Shown here one piece after another: positions 15,722 through 22,601 of a stretch of DNA of 22,917 nucleotides (positions within the stretch are counted from its first letter, which is position 1; each line of letters begins with the position of its first letter). The stretch lies in contig CAWUIO010000103.1 in the NCBI GenBank assembly GCA_963922455.1, positions 1 through 22,917 on the forward strand, read 5' to 3'. The translations under genes were made by a program, and so were the position numbers. The notes under the pieces are model-generated. The model was not told the DNA's origin and ran no database searches. It saw nothing but the letters and a program-made list of their open reading frames with translations. This DNA comes from CAWUIO01 sp963922455. Lineage in GTDB: Bacteria; Bacteroidota; Bacteroidia; Cytophagales; Microscillaceae.

Positions 15722-16522
15722 ATGATTAACGGAAAAAAAATCGTAGTTGTGATGCCGGCCTATAATGCCTCGCCCACTCTCAAACGTACCTACGATGAGA
15801 TTCCATTTGACATTGTTGATGATGTCATCCTGGTAGATGATCACTCCAAAGATAATACTGTAGAAGTTGCCAAAGGTCTCGGAATAGAACACGTCATTCG
15901 GCACGAAAAGAATACGGGCTATGGGGGTAATCAAAAGACTTGCTACAAAAGGGCCTTAGAAATCGGCGCCGATATTGTAGTGATGCTCCACCCTGATTAT
16001 CAATACACGCCTCTCCTTTTGGAAGCCATGATTTACCCGATTGCCCGGGATGTGTATGATGTGATGCTTGGGGCCCGGACCCTCGGTAAGGGGGCCTTAG
16101 TTGGCGGGATGCCTTTGTATAAATATATCGCCAATCGTGGGCTTACTTTTGTTCAAAACGTACTTCTTGTACAAAAACTTGCGGAGTATCATACCGGATA
16201 CCGGGCTTTTAGCCGGGAGGTGCTAGAATCACTTCCCCTTGAGAACAATTCAGACGATTTTGTATTTGATAACGAGATGCTAGGCCAAATCACCTATGCC
16301 GGTTTTCAAATTGGAGAAGTGAGCTGCCCAACCAAATATTTTAAAGAAGCATCCAGTATCAATTTTAAGCGAAGTGTGAAGTATGGAATGGGGGTTCTTC
16401 GGGTTTCCCTAACTTACCGATTGCAAAAATGGGGTTTAGGCAGTTTTAAAATCTTTAAGGGTTTCAAAAAAATAAAAGACCCCAAGCAAACCATAAAGGC
16501 CGAATCTTTGGATTCTGCCTAA
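15722..16522 (+). CDS. Family 2 glycosyltransferase (dolichyl-phosphate mannose synthase-like)
   Basis: This 266-residue GT-A fold enzyme transfers sugars from nucleotide donors. The N-terminal part reads KIVVVMPAYNASPTLKRT, then VILVDDHSKDNT with the nucleotide-binding aspartates at 39-40, NTGYGGNQKTCYKRAL, and HPDYQY at 90-95 in place of the metal-binding DxD. Further on, EYHTGYRAFSREVLE matches the acceptor-site region of GT2 enzymes. I see no transmembrane anchor, so it probably acts at the inner face of the membrane on a lipid-linked or cell-surface glycan. The ATG at 15722 is chosen because the family motif begins directly after it; an upstream TTG at 15638 would add 28 unmatched residues. 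The acceptor is unknown. Confidence 0.88.
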   Translation: MINGKKIVVVMPAYNASPTLKRTYDEIPFDIVDDVILVDDHSKDNTVEVAKGLGIEHVIRHEKNTGYGGNQKTCYKRALEIGADIVVMLHPDYQYTPLLLEAMIYPIARDVYDVMLGARTLGKGALVGGMPLYKYIANRGLTFVQNVLLVQKLAEYHTGYRAFSREVLESLPLENNSDDFVFDNEMLGQITYAGFQIGEVSCPTKYFKEASSINFKRSVKYGMGVLRVSLTYRLQKWGLGSFKIFKGFKKIKDPKQTIKAESLDSA

Positions 16523-16559
16523 AAAGTGAGCTTAATGAACCAATAATTTGTTATTTCTA

Positions 16560-16623
16560 AAATATCAAGATATTTCTTAGGGGCTTAGCCAGGCATTACG
16601 GCCCAGTCTGGGTTCCGGAAACC
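16560..16623. promoter_or_regulatory. Cluster of small palindromes upstream of the oxygenase gene
   Basis: AAATATCAAGATATTT (16560-16575) has perfect 7-base arms, and CCCAGTCTGGG (16602-16612) is a second perfect dyad, closely followed by TTCCGGAA (16613-16620). Together they fill most of the 121-base gap before the ATG at 16644. They may be operator sites or small RNA hairpins; no matching promoter consensus was identified. Confidence 0.3.
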
Positions 16624-16643
16624 ATAATTAAAAATAAAGGATT

Positions 16644-17504
16644 ATGATTCAGGCACAAACTCGATTTGTAGATTTGGATGCGTGGAAAAACAAAGCAAAG
16701 AAGCATAAAGAGGCTTACCAAAATGCTTCTCCCTTTCCTCATACGCTCTTGGATAACTTTTGTGACCCGGAGGCTTTGGATAAAGTAGCGCAAGAATTTC
16801 CGGCGGTGGATGATGAGGGATGGATTCATTACCTCCATTTTAATGAAAAAAAACACGGCCTCAACAAGATGGATATGATCCCTACGGAGTGTCGCCGTTT
16901 GATTGAAGAACTCAATAGCCCCGAATTTGTATCTGTCCTTTCTGAACTAACCGGCATCCCTAACTTATTACCCGATCCTTCTTTGGAAGGAGGGGGACTG
17001 CACCAGAGCAAAAGAGGAGGCTTTTTGAATATCCACGCCGACTTTACCGTGCACCCGCACAAGCGGAATTGGCGCCGCCGGGTTAATGTTTTGGTTTACC
17101 TTAATCACGACTGGCAGGAAGAGTATAATGGCCATTTAGAGCTTTGGACCCGGGATATGAAGTCCTGCGAGGTAAAAGCTTTGCCCATATTTAACCGTTG
17201 CGTGATTTTTAATACGGATTATGATTCTTTCCATGGTTTGCCTGAAGTAATCAATTGCCCGGAAAATATGACCCGGAAGTCTATCGCCCTCTATTACTTT
17301 ACCGAAGAAACTGAGGCTCCCAAAAAAGTAAATACCAATTACAAGGCCCGCCCCGAAGAAAGCACGAAGAAAAAGTTTTTGGTCTATTTGGACAAGCAGG
17401 TTTTGTGGACATATAGCCGCATTAAAAGTACCCTTGGCTTAAATGATGACTTTGCCAGTAAAGTGCTCCAATTATTAGGGGGAGGAAAAAAGAAGAAAAA
17501 ATAA
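16644..17504 (+). CDS. 2-oxoglutarate/Fe(II)-dependent oxygenase (prolyl 4-hydroxylase-like)
   Basis: This is a 286-residue soluble enzyme of the 2OG-Fe(II) dioxygenase superfamily. The iron triad is visible: His131 and Asp133 in HADFTVHP, and His197 in SFHGLPE. Arg211 in TRKSIALYYF is placed to bind 2-oxoglutarate. The strand pattern VLVYLNHDW and GHLELW fits the double-stranded beta-helix. The C-terminus ends in a run of five lysines. Relatives often hydroxylate proteins or modify glycans, and one adjacent gene encodes a glycosyltransferase, so a surface-glycan role is possible but inferred. It is followed by a clear intrinsic terminator. Confidence 0.88.
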   Translation: MIQAQTRFVDLDAWKNKAKKHKEAYQNASPFPHTLLDNFCDPEALDKVAQEFPAVDDEGWIHYLHFNEKKHGLNKMDMIPTECRRLIEELNSPEFVSVLSELTGIPNLLPDPSLEGGGLHQSKRGGFLNIHADFTVHPHKRNWRRRVNVLVYLNHDWQEEYNGHLELWTRDMKSCEVKALPIFNRCVIFNTDYDSFHGLPEVINCPENMTRKSIALYYFTEETEAPKKVNTNYKARPEESTKKKFLVYLDKQVLWTYSRIKSTLGLNDDFASKVLQLLGGGKKKKK

Positions 17505-17532
17505 GCAATTTTGCTCTGTAAGTACGTGAAGC

Positions 17533-17565
17533 GTGGACTCCATTCAAAGGGTCCACCTTTTTTTA
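17533..17565 (+). terminator. Intrinsic terminator after the oxygenase gene
   Basis: GTGGACTC (17533-17540) pairs with GGGTCCAC (17549-17556), with one T-G wobble and an eight-base loop, followed by CC or C and a run of seven T. It lies 28 bases after the stop codon. Confidence 0.85.
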
Positions 17566-17598
17566 TACGCCCAAACTCCCAAGGCACTTTTCTTCCTT

Positions 17599-17728
17599 GG
17601 CTGAGGGATAGAACGGCCTGTTTGAGCCCGCCGCTGCCGGGAGGGTTGGCCGGCGAGTAGTGATAGCCCGACCCCGGCGCCCCTTAGAAACATCTTGGTA
17701 CCCGTTTTGATCGCCGGGGGCAGCCCCA
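17599..17728 (+). repeat. Copy 4 of the ~130-base structured repeat
   Basis: It contains GGGATAGAACGGCCTGTTTG, GAGCCCGCCGCTGCCGG, GGCCGGCGAGTAGTGATAGC and stem arms CCCCGGCG (17672-17679) and CGCCGGGG (17712-17719), ending GGCAGCCCC. The loop is nearly the same as in the copy at 6093-6221. Its 3' end is 8 bases from the stop codon of the minus-strand GNAT-like gene, and it follows the terminator of the plus-strand oxygenase gene. Confidence 0.92.
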
Positions 17729-17736
17729 GCAAAAAA

Positions 17737-18891
17737 TTAAAGTTCGTATTTTTTAATGGTAGGAATAGCCACATAATGAGATGCTGCGTGATATAGCCCC
17801 CAGGGTGTCCGGGCAGTGGGATTCAAGTGCCGGTCATAGACCATATTGTACTCAATGCTAGTTTTACCCCCGCGTAGTCGTTTAAATTGGGCTGCCCCCG
17901 AGCTCATATTTAAAACCAAGCCTTGCTCAATGGCCACTTCCATCAATCGCAAATTTAGAAAGCGGTAAACGCCCTCTTCTAAAGGTAGGCTTTGGTCATA
18001 GCCAATAAAGGGGGTCGTAAGAAGTCCCCGACGCTTAAATAAGGCCTGTACCCCCTGAATTTTATCATCATGCTTCAAGACTTCAAACTCCATAAGCTTG
18101 CTTTGCAAAAGTAGGTCGACAAAATGCTCGGTGTATTGCGGATTTAGGGAGGAGTACTTCTCTATATACAAACTATTGTAGAGATCACGGACCCGGATCA
18201 GCTCCTCGGGTAATAAAGTTTCTACTTTTTCCCAATGGTATTTCTCATTTTTTTGCCAGAGCTTTTGATCCATCTTGTACATCCTTTTTTTCTTGTACTT
18301 GCGCAGGGCAGGATCCATGACTAATACCGGGCGGCTTATCAATTCGCGAAACCCGGCCGTTTTGAGGCTCTCGTACAAACCTTGATCCAAGACTTCATTG
18401 ACCGACCGGAATACCAAAGCATGCTGGGGAAAAGCCTGGCTCAGCGTATCTCGAATATGGGGGATTTGAGACAAATCCATGTCTGGATAGAGATTGGTAG
18501 ACAAGAGCCAATTGTTGATAAATACGGTCCGGTCGAAGCCCAAAAAACGGAAAAGTCTTTGGGTGAGGCGGAGGATGGGGGTAGAAATGGTGGCAATAAA
18601 GGAGCCCTTGCCTTTCATTTCCATCTCAATTTCTTCCAAAGCTAGGTCAAAATATTGCGACACGGTAGAAGCTAAGTAGGTATTGGCTCTTGCTTGGGGG
18701 TTGCTTATAATTAAGGGGAGGAGTTGATCTTGCAGGGCCAAGACCTGCATTTCATTGGCCGCATTGCGTATGTAGGCCTGGGTCCCTTCTTGCACCAAGG
18801 GAAGTAATAAGGCTTTTAAGTCAGCCCCTCCGGGGTACTGCTTCCAGTCCAATTGCGAAATCGTATGCCGATCAAAGCGCTTAGGCGACAT
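17737..18891 (-). CDS. GNAT-like (BioF2-type acyltransferase) family protein
   Basis: This is a 384-residue soluble protein. The C-terminal half resembles the Acetyltransf_6/BioF2-like branch of the GNAT superfamily, which includes FemAB-type enzymes: GVQALFKRRGLLTTPFIGYD, LNLRLMEVAIEQGL, then SSGAAQFKRLRGG (330-342) followed by the strand SIEYNMVYDRHL. The N-terminal half is helical and without a motif I recognise. The acyl donor and acceptor cannot be told from sequence. The ATG at 18891 is 98 bases from the divergent start of the M19 dipeptidase gene. The only structure seen beyond its stop codon is the repeat at 17599-17728. Confidence 0.65.
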   Translation of the reverse strand: MSPKRFDRHTISQLDWKQYPGGADLKALLLPLVQEGTQAYIRNAANEMQVLALQDQLLPLIISNPQARANTYLASTVSQYFDLALEEIEMEMKGKGSFIATISTPILRLTQRLFRFLGFDRTVFINNWLLSTNLYPDMDLSQIPHIRDTLSQAFPQHALVFRSVNEVLDQGLYESLKTAGFRELISRPVLVMDPALRKYKKKRMYKMDQKLWQKNEKYHWEKVETLLPEELIRVRDLYNSLYIEKYSSLNPQYTEHFVDLLLQSKLMEFEVLKHDDKIQGVQALFKRRGLLTTPFIGYDQSLPLEEGVYRFLNLRLMEVAIEQGLVLNMSSGAAQFKRLRGGKTSIEYNMVYDRHLNPTARTPWGLYHAASHYVAIPTIKKYEL

Positions 18892-18989
18892 AAATACCCT
18901 TAGGTCTGCTTGAAAAAAAATTTAGTCTCGTATCATCCCTTCTTCTTTTTTGGCTTACTTTGCTAGGGAGTCCCCCAAACCATACTCGA

Positions 18990-19979
18990 ATGATGTACCC
19001 CATTTTTGATTTACATTGTGACTTGTTGTCCTTCTTGAGCCGACATCCCCAGGAGGGCCCTAAGAGTACGCTTATCCCTTGCGGAGTACCATTTTTGCAA
19101 GCTGGGAACGTTAAGTTACAGGTCATGGCTGTATATACAGATGGGAAACCGGGCAGTACCCGGCAGGCCGATGCCCAAATCGAGGAATATCGAAAACTCC
19201 ATCAACCACCCGATGCTTCTTTTGAATTAGTGAATGAAGAGGCTATACTAAACAAAATAAGTCAATCTGACAAAATCGGAACCTGCTTGGCCATCGAAAA
19301 TGCGGCGGGTATATGTGATCAGGAAGATGCCCTCCACTCGATCGAGCCCCGGTTAGAGGCTTGGGCCCAAGCGGGTTTTCGTTTGGCTTACATCAGTCTT
19401 ACCCATCATTTGGAAAACCGTTTTGGGGGAGGAAATTATACCCAAATAGGCCTTAAACCCGATGGAGAGTACCTACTGGAAGCCTTGTCGGGGCGCAAGA
19501 TCCCCGTAGATTTTTCGCATACCAGCGATGCTTTGGCTTATGGCATTTTAGAGTATATTGAGCGTAAAGATTTACAGATCCCTTTGCTGGCTAGTCATTC
19601 CAATTTTCGTACAGTCTGGGGCCATCCCCGAAACCTGCCCGACGATTTGGCCCAAGCGGTGATTGACCGGGGGGGCTTAATCGGGATGAACTTTCTTCGG
19701 GCTTACGTGCATGATGAGCAACCCGAAGCTCTTTGGGAACACATCCGTTACGGTTTGGATTTTGGCGCTGGGTCCAACTTGGCCTTTGGGGCCGATTATT
19801 TTGATACCCGGGACCATCCTGACCCGAGTCGTAAACCCTTTTACTTTCCCGAACACACCCCGGCTTCTGTGTACCCAGGTATTGGGATGGATTTGTTGGC
19901 CCTGGGTATAGGAGATACGCAATTGAAGGCCTTGTGCTACGACAACGCCAGACGTTTTTGGGCCCAGCTCTGGGGCTAA
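18990..19979 (+). CDS. Membrane dipeptidase-like protein (peptidase family M19)
   Basis: This 329-residue member of the renal-dipeptidase (M19) family uses two zinc ions to cleave dipeptides, often with D-residues at the C-terminal side. Zinc-ligand motifs are in place: FDLHCDLL (His9 and Asp11), LAIENAAG with the bridging Glu, and the His-containing VDFSHTSDA and LLASHSNFR. The late motif FGADYFD sits where many members have GSDFDG, a moderate deviation. There is no signal peptide, so it is probably cytoplasmic. I chose the ATG at 18990 (MMYPIFDLHC); the very next codon is also ATG, and an upstream TTG at 18960 adds an unlikely N-terminus. The substrate is unknown; peptide or peptidoglycan-fragment turnover is plausible. 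Confidence 0.88.
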   Translation: MMYPIFDLHCDLLSFLSRHPQEGPKSTLIPCGVPFLQAGNVKLQVMAVYTDGKPGSTRQADAQIEEYRKLHQPPDASFELVNEEAILNKISQSDKIGTCLAIENAAGICDQEDALHSIEPRLEAWAQAGFRLAYISLTHHLENRFGGGNYTQIGLKPDGEYLLEALSGRKIPVDFSHTSDALAYGILEYIERKDLQIPLLASHSNFRTVWGHPRNLPDDLAQAVIDRGGLIGMNFLRAYVHDEQPEALWEHIRYGLDFGAGSNLAFGADYFDTRDHPDPSRKPFYFPEHTPASVYPGIGMDLLALGIGDTQLKALCYDNARRFWAQLWG

Positions 19980-20027
19980 GCCTTCGGTCTACCTTGCGAT
20001 AGTTTAAAAAAATTTTTAATTTAGTTA

Positions 20028-20049
20028 ATTGAGTTTCTCAATCAATTTG
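20028..20049 (+). promoter_or_regulatory. Inverted repeat and possible promoter of the 61-residue gene
   Basis: ATTGAG (20028-20033) and CTCAAT (20037-20042) form a perfect inverted repeat around TTT. Directly after it, TCAATTTG (20042-20049) matches the Bacteroidota -7 box TAnnTTTG at all but one position, 19 bases before the ATG at 20069. No TTG at -33 was seen. Confidence 0.35.
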
Positions 20050-20068
20050 CTCACCAAAGCAGCGCTCT

Positions 20069-20254
20069 ATGTTTGAGTTTTATTTGACTATCATTGACAC
20101 CCTGGCCAAAACCCAAAATCACGCTTTTCAGGTTAAGTTTAATAAGTTGGTCTATGCCGACGACAAGCTTAGCTCTGATGAAAAGTTTTATTTATTGGGG
20201 GAGATGCAAAAGCGCTGGAATAAATTCTCGTCCAAAACCGATTCTTCTTCTTAG
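20069..20254 (+). CDS. Small protein of unknown function (61 residues)
   Basis: This reading frame encodes a charged, probably helical protein of 61 residues with no membrane segment, signal peptide or cysteines (MFEFYLTIIDTLAKTQN at the start, a Ser-rich end). Support for a real gene is its ATG start, a promoter-like box 19 bases upstream, ordinary amino-acid composition, and its position between the M19 gene and a repeat whose 3' end lies 7 bases beyond its stop, as seen after two other genes. I do not recognise a family. It could still be a chance reading frame. Confidence 0.55.
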   Translation: MFEFYLTIIDTLAKTQNHAFQVKFNKLVYADDKLSSDEKFYLLGEMQKRWNKFSSKTDSSS

Positions 20255-20261
20255 CTGTATT

Positions 20262-20389
20262 GGGGGCGCCCCCCGGGTTTCATGTCCCTGCCAAGCTAGA
20301 ATTACGAGCCCCCGGGGTCGGGCTTTCGCTACTCGCCGGCCCACCCACTTCCAGCGGCGGGCTCAAACAGGCCGCTCTATCCCTGCGCC
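20262..20389 (-). repeat. Copy 5 of the ~130-base structured repeat
   Basis: Read on the minus strand it contains GGGATAGAGCGGCCTGTTTG, GAGCCCGCCGCTGG, GGCCGGCGAGTAGCGAAAGC and the stem arms CCCCGGG/CCCGGGG (20271-20277 and 20311-20317). The stem sequence differs from both other subtypes but still pairs. Its 3' end is 7 bases after the stop codon of the 61-residue gene. It sits between convergent genes. Confidence 0.9.
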
Positions 20390-20423
20390 AAGCATATGGA
20401 GTACCTAGGGAGGATTGCTTTTT

Positions 20424-20987
20424 TTAGACGGAATCCAGAGTCCTCCTTTGCCCCGGGTTCTTCTTCCGATACTCCCCTGGCGTGTAACCTGTCATTTTCT
20501 TAAACTGATTGGATAAATAGGCCTCACTGCTAAAGCCCAAACGAAAGGCGATCTCTTTGAGAGGCATTTCTCCATACTCGAGCCATTCTTTGATTTTCTC
20601 GATTTTTTGCTGAATGAAGTACTTTTCTATTGTCGTACCAGTAAATTCGGAAAAACGGTGACTTAGGCGGGTGTATTCTACTTGCGTTTTTTCGGCTAAG
20701 TACTCCGATAGCTTGAGCCCAAAATTTGATAAACCTTCTTGGTGGATCAGCTCACGGAGCAAGCCTTTTACCTCCTCAATCAAGCGCGACTCGGGGTCTT
20801 CTAGCAGGGCAAAACCTTCCTCCTGCAGCGCCTGGCTTAGTTTTTCTTTAGAAAAATCCTCTCCGCTTACTACTACTTGCCCCAACTCGACAGCTTCTAC
20901 CGACAAGGCATGGTCTTCCATAATTTGCCTCACTGCCTTGATACAACGGTCGCAGACCATGTTTTTGATGCGGAGGGTTTGTTTCAT
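20424..20987 (-). CDS. AraC-family regulator with N-terminal heavy-metal-associated domain
   Basis: This 187-residue protein joins two parts. Residues 2-66 look like a heavy-metal-associated (HMA) domain, with IKNMVCDRCIKAVRQ holding the metal-binding pair Cys12 and Cys15. Residues of about 70-178 are an AraC-type DNA-binding domain with two helix-turn-helix units: EYLAEKTQVEYTRLSHRF, and PLKEIAFRLGFSSEAYLSNQ followed by FKKMTGYTPGEYRKK. The layout suggests a sensor of copper or a similar thiophilic metal that switches DNA binding, or a sensor of its redox state; this is inferred. I recall similar short HMA-AraC proteins in other Bacteroidota. No metal transporter gene lies next to it; its target genes are unknown. 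Confidence 0.85.
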   Translation of the reverse strand: MKQTLRIKNMVCDRCIKAVRQIMEDHALSVEAVELGQVVVSGEDFSKEKLSQALQEEGFALLEDPESRLIEEVKGLLRELIHQEGLSNFGLKLSEYLAEKTQVEYTRLSHRFSEFTGTTIEKYFIQQKIEKIKEWLEYGEMPLKEIAFRLGFSSEAYLSNQFKKMTGYTPGEYRKKNPGQRRTLDSV

Positions 20988-21120
20988 AGGTATTTTGTGA
21001 TGGCTCGGATTAAGATAAAATGTAGCGCGTGTTTTGGGGCGCTCATACGTTAAACAAAAAATTGCCCCTATTGATCAGATACAGGCCAAATACTTATTTT
21101 AGAATTGTAAGCTAGTTAAA

Positions 21121-21596
21121 GTGAAATTATGCCCAAAAATTTATTTGAACAAACTTAAAACTAGCCCGGATGCTATTTTAGGGATCCAACAATTTCAGGA
21201 ATATCTTAAAAAAGAGGTAAAAAAACGTCAGGAATTTTACGAATAGTAGACGAAGATAGCAAAGCCGAGTTTATCCATGGGCAAGTGGTATTTCACTCCC
21301 CAGTCAGAAGAGTGTACTGGCGTATCAATAGCCGGATGGCCAAGCATTTGATGAACTATGTAGATGAAAAGAAGCTTGGAGAGGTAGGCTATGAAAAAGT
21401 TTTGAGCAGCTAAAGTCCTAATAGCCACAAACTTGATATTGTTTTTTTTCGCAAAGAAGTAAGTCAAACATCTTGCGAGTACCCAAAACTTTTTCCGGCC
21501 CCTCGTCTAGCCTTAGGAATCTTATCCGAAAGTACCTAAGCAAATGATTACGGCATCAAATTTCAAGATTATGCCGCCCATCAGGTCGGAAAATAC
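21121..21596 (+). pseudogene. Broken Uma2-family (DUF820) nuclease-like gene
   Basis: Reading across frames restores a Uma2-like protein. Frame 1 from GTG at 21121 gives VKLCPKIYLNKLKTSP and QQFQEYLKKEVKKRQEFYE, then a stop at 21244. Shifting by one base at about 21241 continues IVDEDSKAEFIHGQVVFHSP, MNYVDEKKLGEVGYEKVLSS, a TAA at 21411, then LDIVFFRKEV, LFPAPRLALGILSEST, a TAA at 21537, and ANDYGIKFQDYAAHQVGKY. These match Uma2 landmarks (AEFI-GQ, DIVFF, FPAP--ILS-ST-ANDYGIK--DYA). One frameshift and two stops mark it as dead. The match ends abruptly before the usual YWIID segment, where the receptor fragment begins. Confidence 0.8.
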
Positions 21597-22062
21597 GATC
21601 ACGCAGACCCAACAACAGGTAGACTTTGCCTTGGGCAATCGCAAAAAAGAAAAAATAGATACCAAACTAGGCGTAAAATTAGATTTAAATCAAAGCAGGT
21701 TTCGGGATAACTCCAGCCTGAACCAGCAATATCAACAGCCAACTTGGTATCATGAATTAAGCTGGGATATGAGTACACGTATCAATGTATCCTACGTGTT
21801 TAGCTATACACAATATCGAGGTTAGACTCTCGAGAGTCAGTCAGATGTGCTTTTGGGGGAGGTAAGTTTTCCCCACAATTTGTTAAAATCTCGCCAAGGT
21901 AAAATTCAGCTGGAAATTTTTGATATCTTCAATGAAAATCGAGGGATACAAAGGCAAACCCAAGCCAACTTTGTGGAAGAGCAAAGGTATAATGCCTTGG
22001 GCCGTTATTTTATGATCCGCTTTTTTTATGCATTTAAACAATTTGGAAGGAAGAAAAAATAA
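21589..22062 (+). pseudogene. C-terminal remnant of an outer-membrane beta-barrel (TonB-receptor-like) protein
   Basis: The frame beginning ENTITQTQQQVDFALGNRKK matches the last beta-strands of the outer-membrane beta-barrel family common in Bacteroidota: KIDTKLGVKLDLNQSRF, LNQQYQQPTWYHELSWDM, YVFSYTQYRG, then after an in-frame TAG at 21823-21825 FDIFNENRGIQRQTQ, and the terminal ALGRYFMIRFFYAFKQFG ending at the natural stop TAA (22060-22062). The TAG could come from a TTG Leu codon by one change. The N-terminal plug and most of the barrel are missing, replaced by the Uma2 remnant. It cannot encode a working receptor. Confidence 0.8.
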
Positions 22063-22601
22063 TTCCAAAATAGGGACGGTGCGTGATCTAAATGAAACGT
22101 GGTATGATGACCGCTAAGCCCAAAAAAGGCTAAAGGCCTAATAAAAAGCCCTTATTTTAAATTTTTCTTGCCTTTATGCTCTTCTAGTACGTAAATTGCA
22201 ACTAGGATCTGAAAAAAAGGTATATCGCATATCTTTGACTTCAACCAATTGTAATATTCAGGTCATTTTCATCATTTTAAGATAAAAGTTCCGTTTTCTT
22301 GAAGATTTTTGAAAATCTTTCGAGGATATTCCGTATGTAATATCAGATGTATGATTTTAATAAATCAATCCCTATACTTCTTTTCCATCACTATCGGCGT
22401 ACTCTTCTACTCATGTAAGATTTCCAATTTCTAATCTTTCGGGGGTTTTTATCAAAATTACCAAAAGGTATGTAAGTACATGCTACGTCTATTGAGCAAT
22501 GCTTGATAGAGGGATAGTGATTAAAATGAATGTATAGTATTGATAATTCAATTACAGTTGCTCTTTTATAAGAAATTCTCTGATCCACTAACTCAAAAAT
22601 T
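22063..22601. other. AT-rich intergenic region, no gene seen
   Basis: About 540 bases without a convincing coding frame, tRNA or repeat copy, and visibly richer in A and T than the rest of the window. An AT-rich palindrome AAGATTTTTGAAAATCTT (22302-22319) is present. A minus-strand frame overlapping this region has no family features. The promoter of the following secreted-protein gene should lie in the last 100 bases, but I find no good consensus match. Confidence 0.5.

Noticed and set aside
17544..17774. Minus-strand frame of 76 residues across the repeat at 17599-17728
   Set aside because: It is translated repeat sequence plus terminator, with no start context or family match.
1..20389. 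The five repeats as a CRISPR array
   Set aside because: Copies are about 130 bases long, kilobases apart and in both orientations, with internal variable loops rather than regular spacers; no cas genes are present.
6093..20389. The repeats as insertion sequences or group II introns
   Set aside because: They are too short to encode a transposase, show no terminal inverted repeats or clear target-site duplications, and no maturase or domain V-like segment was recognised.
21237..21467. Minus-strand frame of 76 residues over the Uma2 remnant
   Set aside because: The plus strand shows clear family similarity across frames; the minus frame is its shadow.
21544..21825. Free-standing small protein starting at the ATG at 21544
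   Set aside because: Its first 15 residues are an off-frame reading of the Uma2 remnant and the rest is the receptor fragment, so it is part of the chimeric pseudogene.
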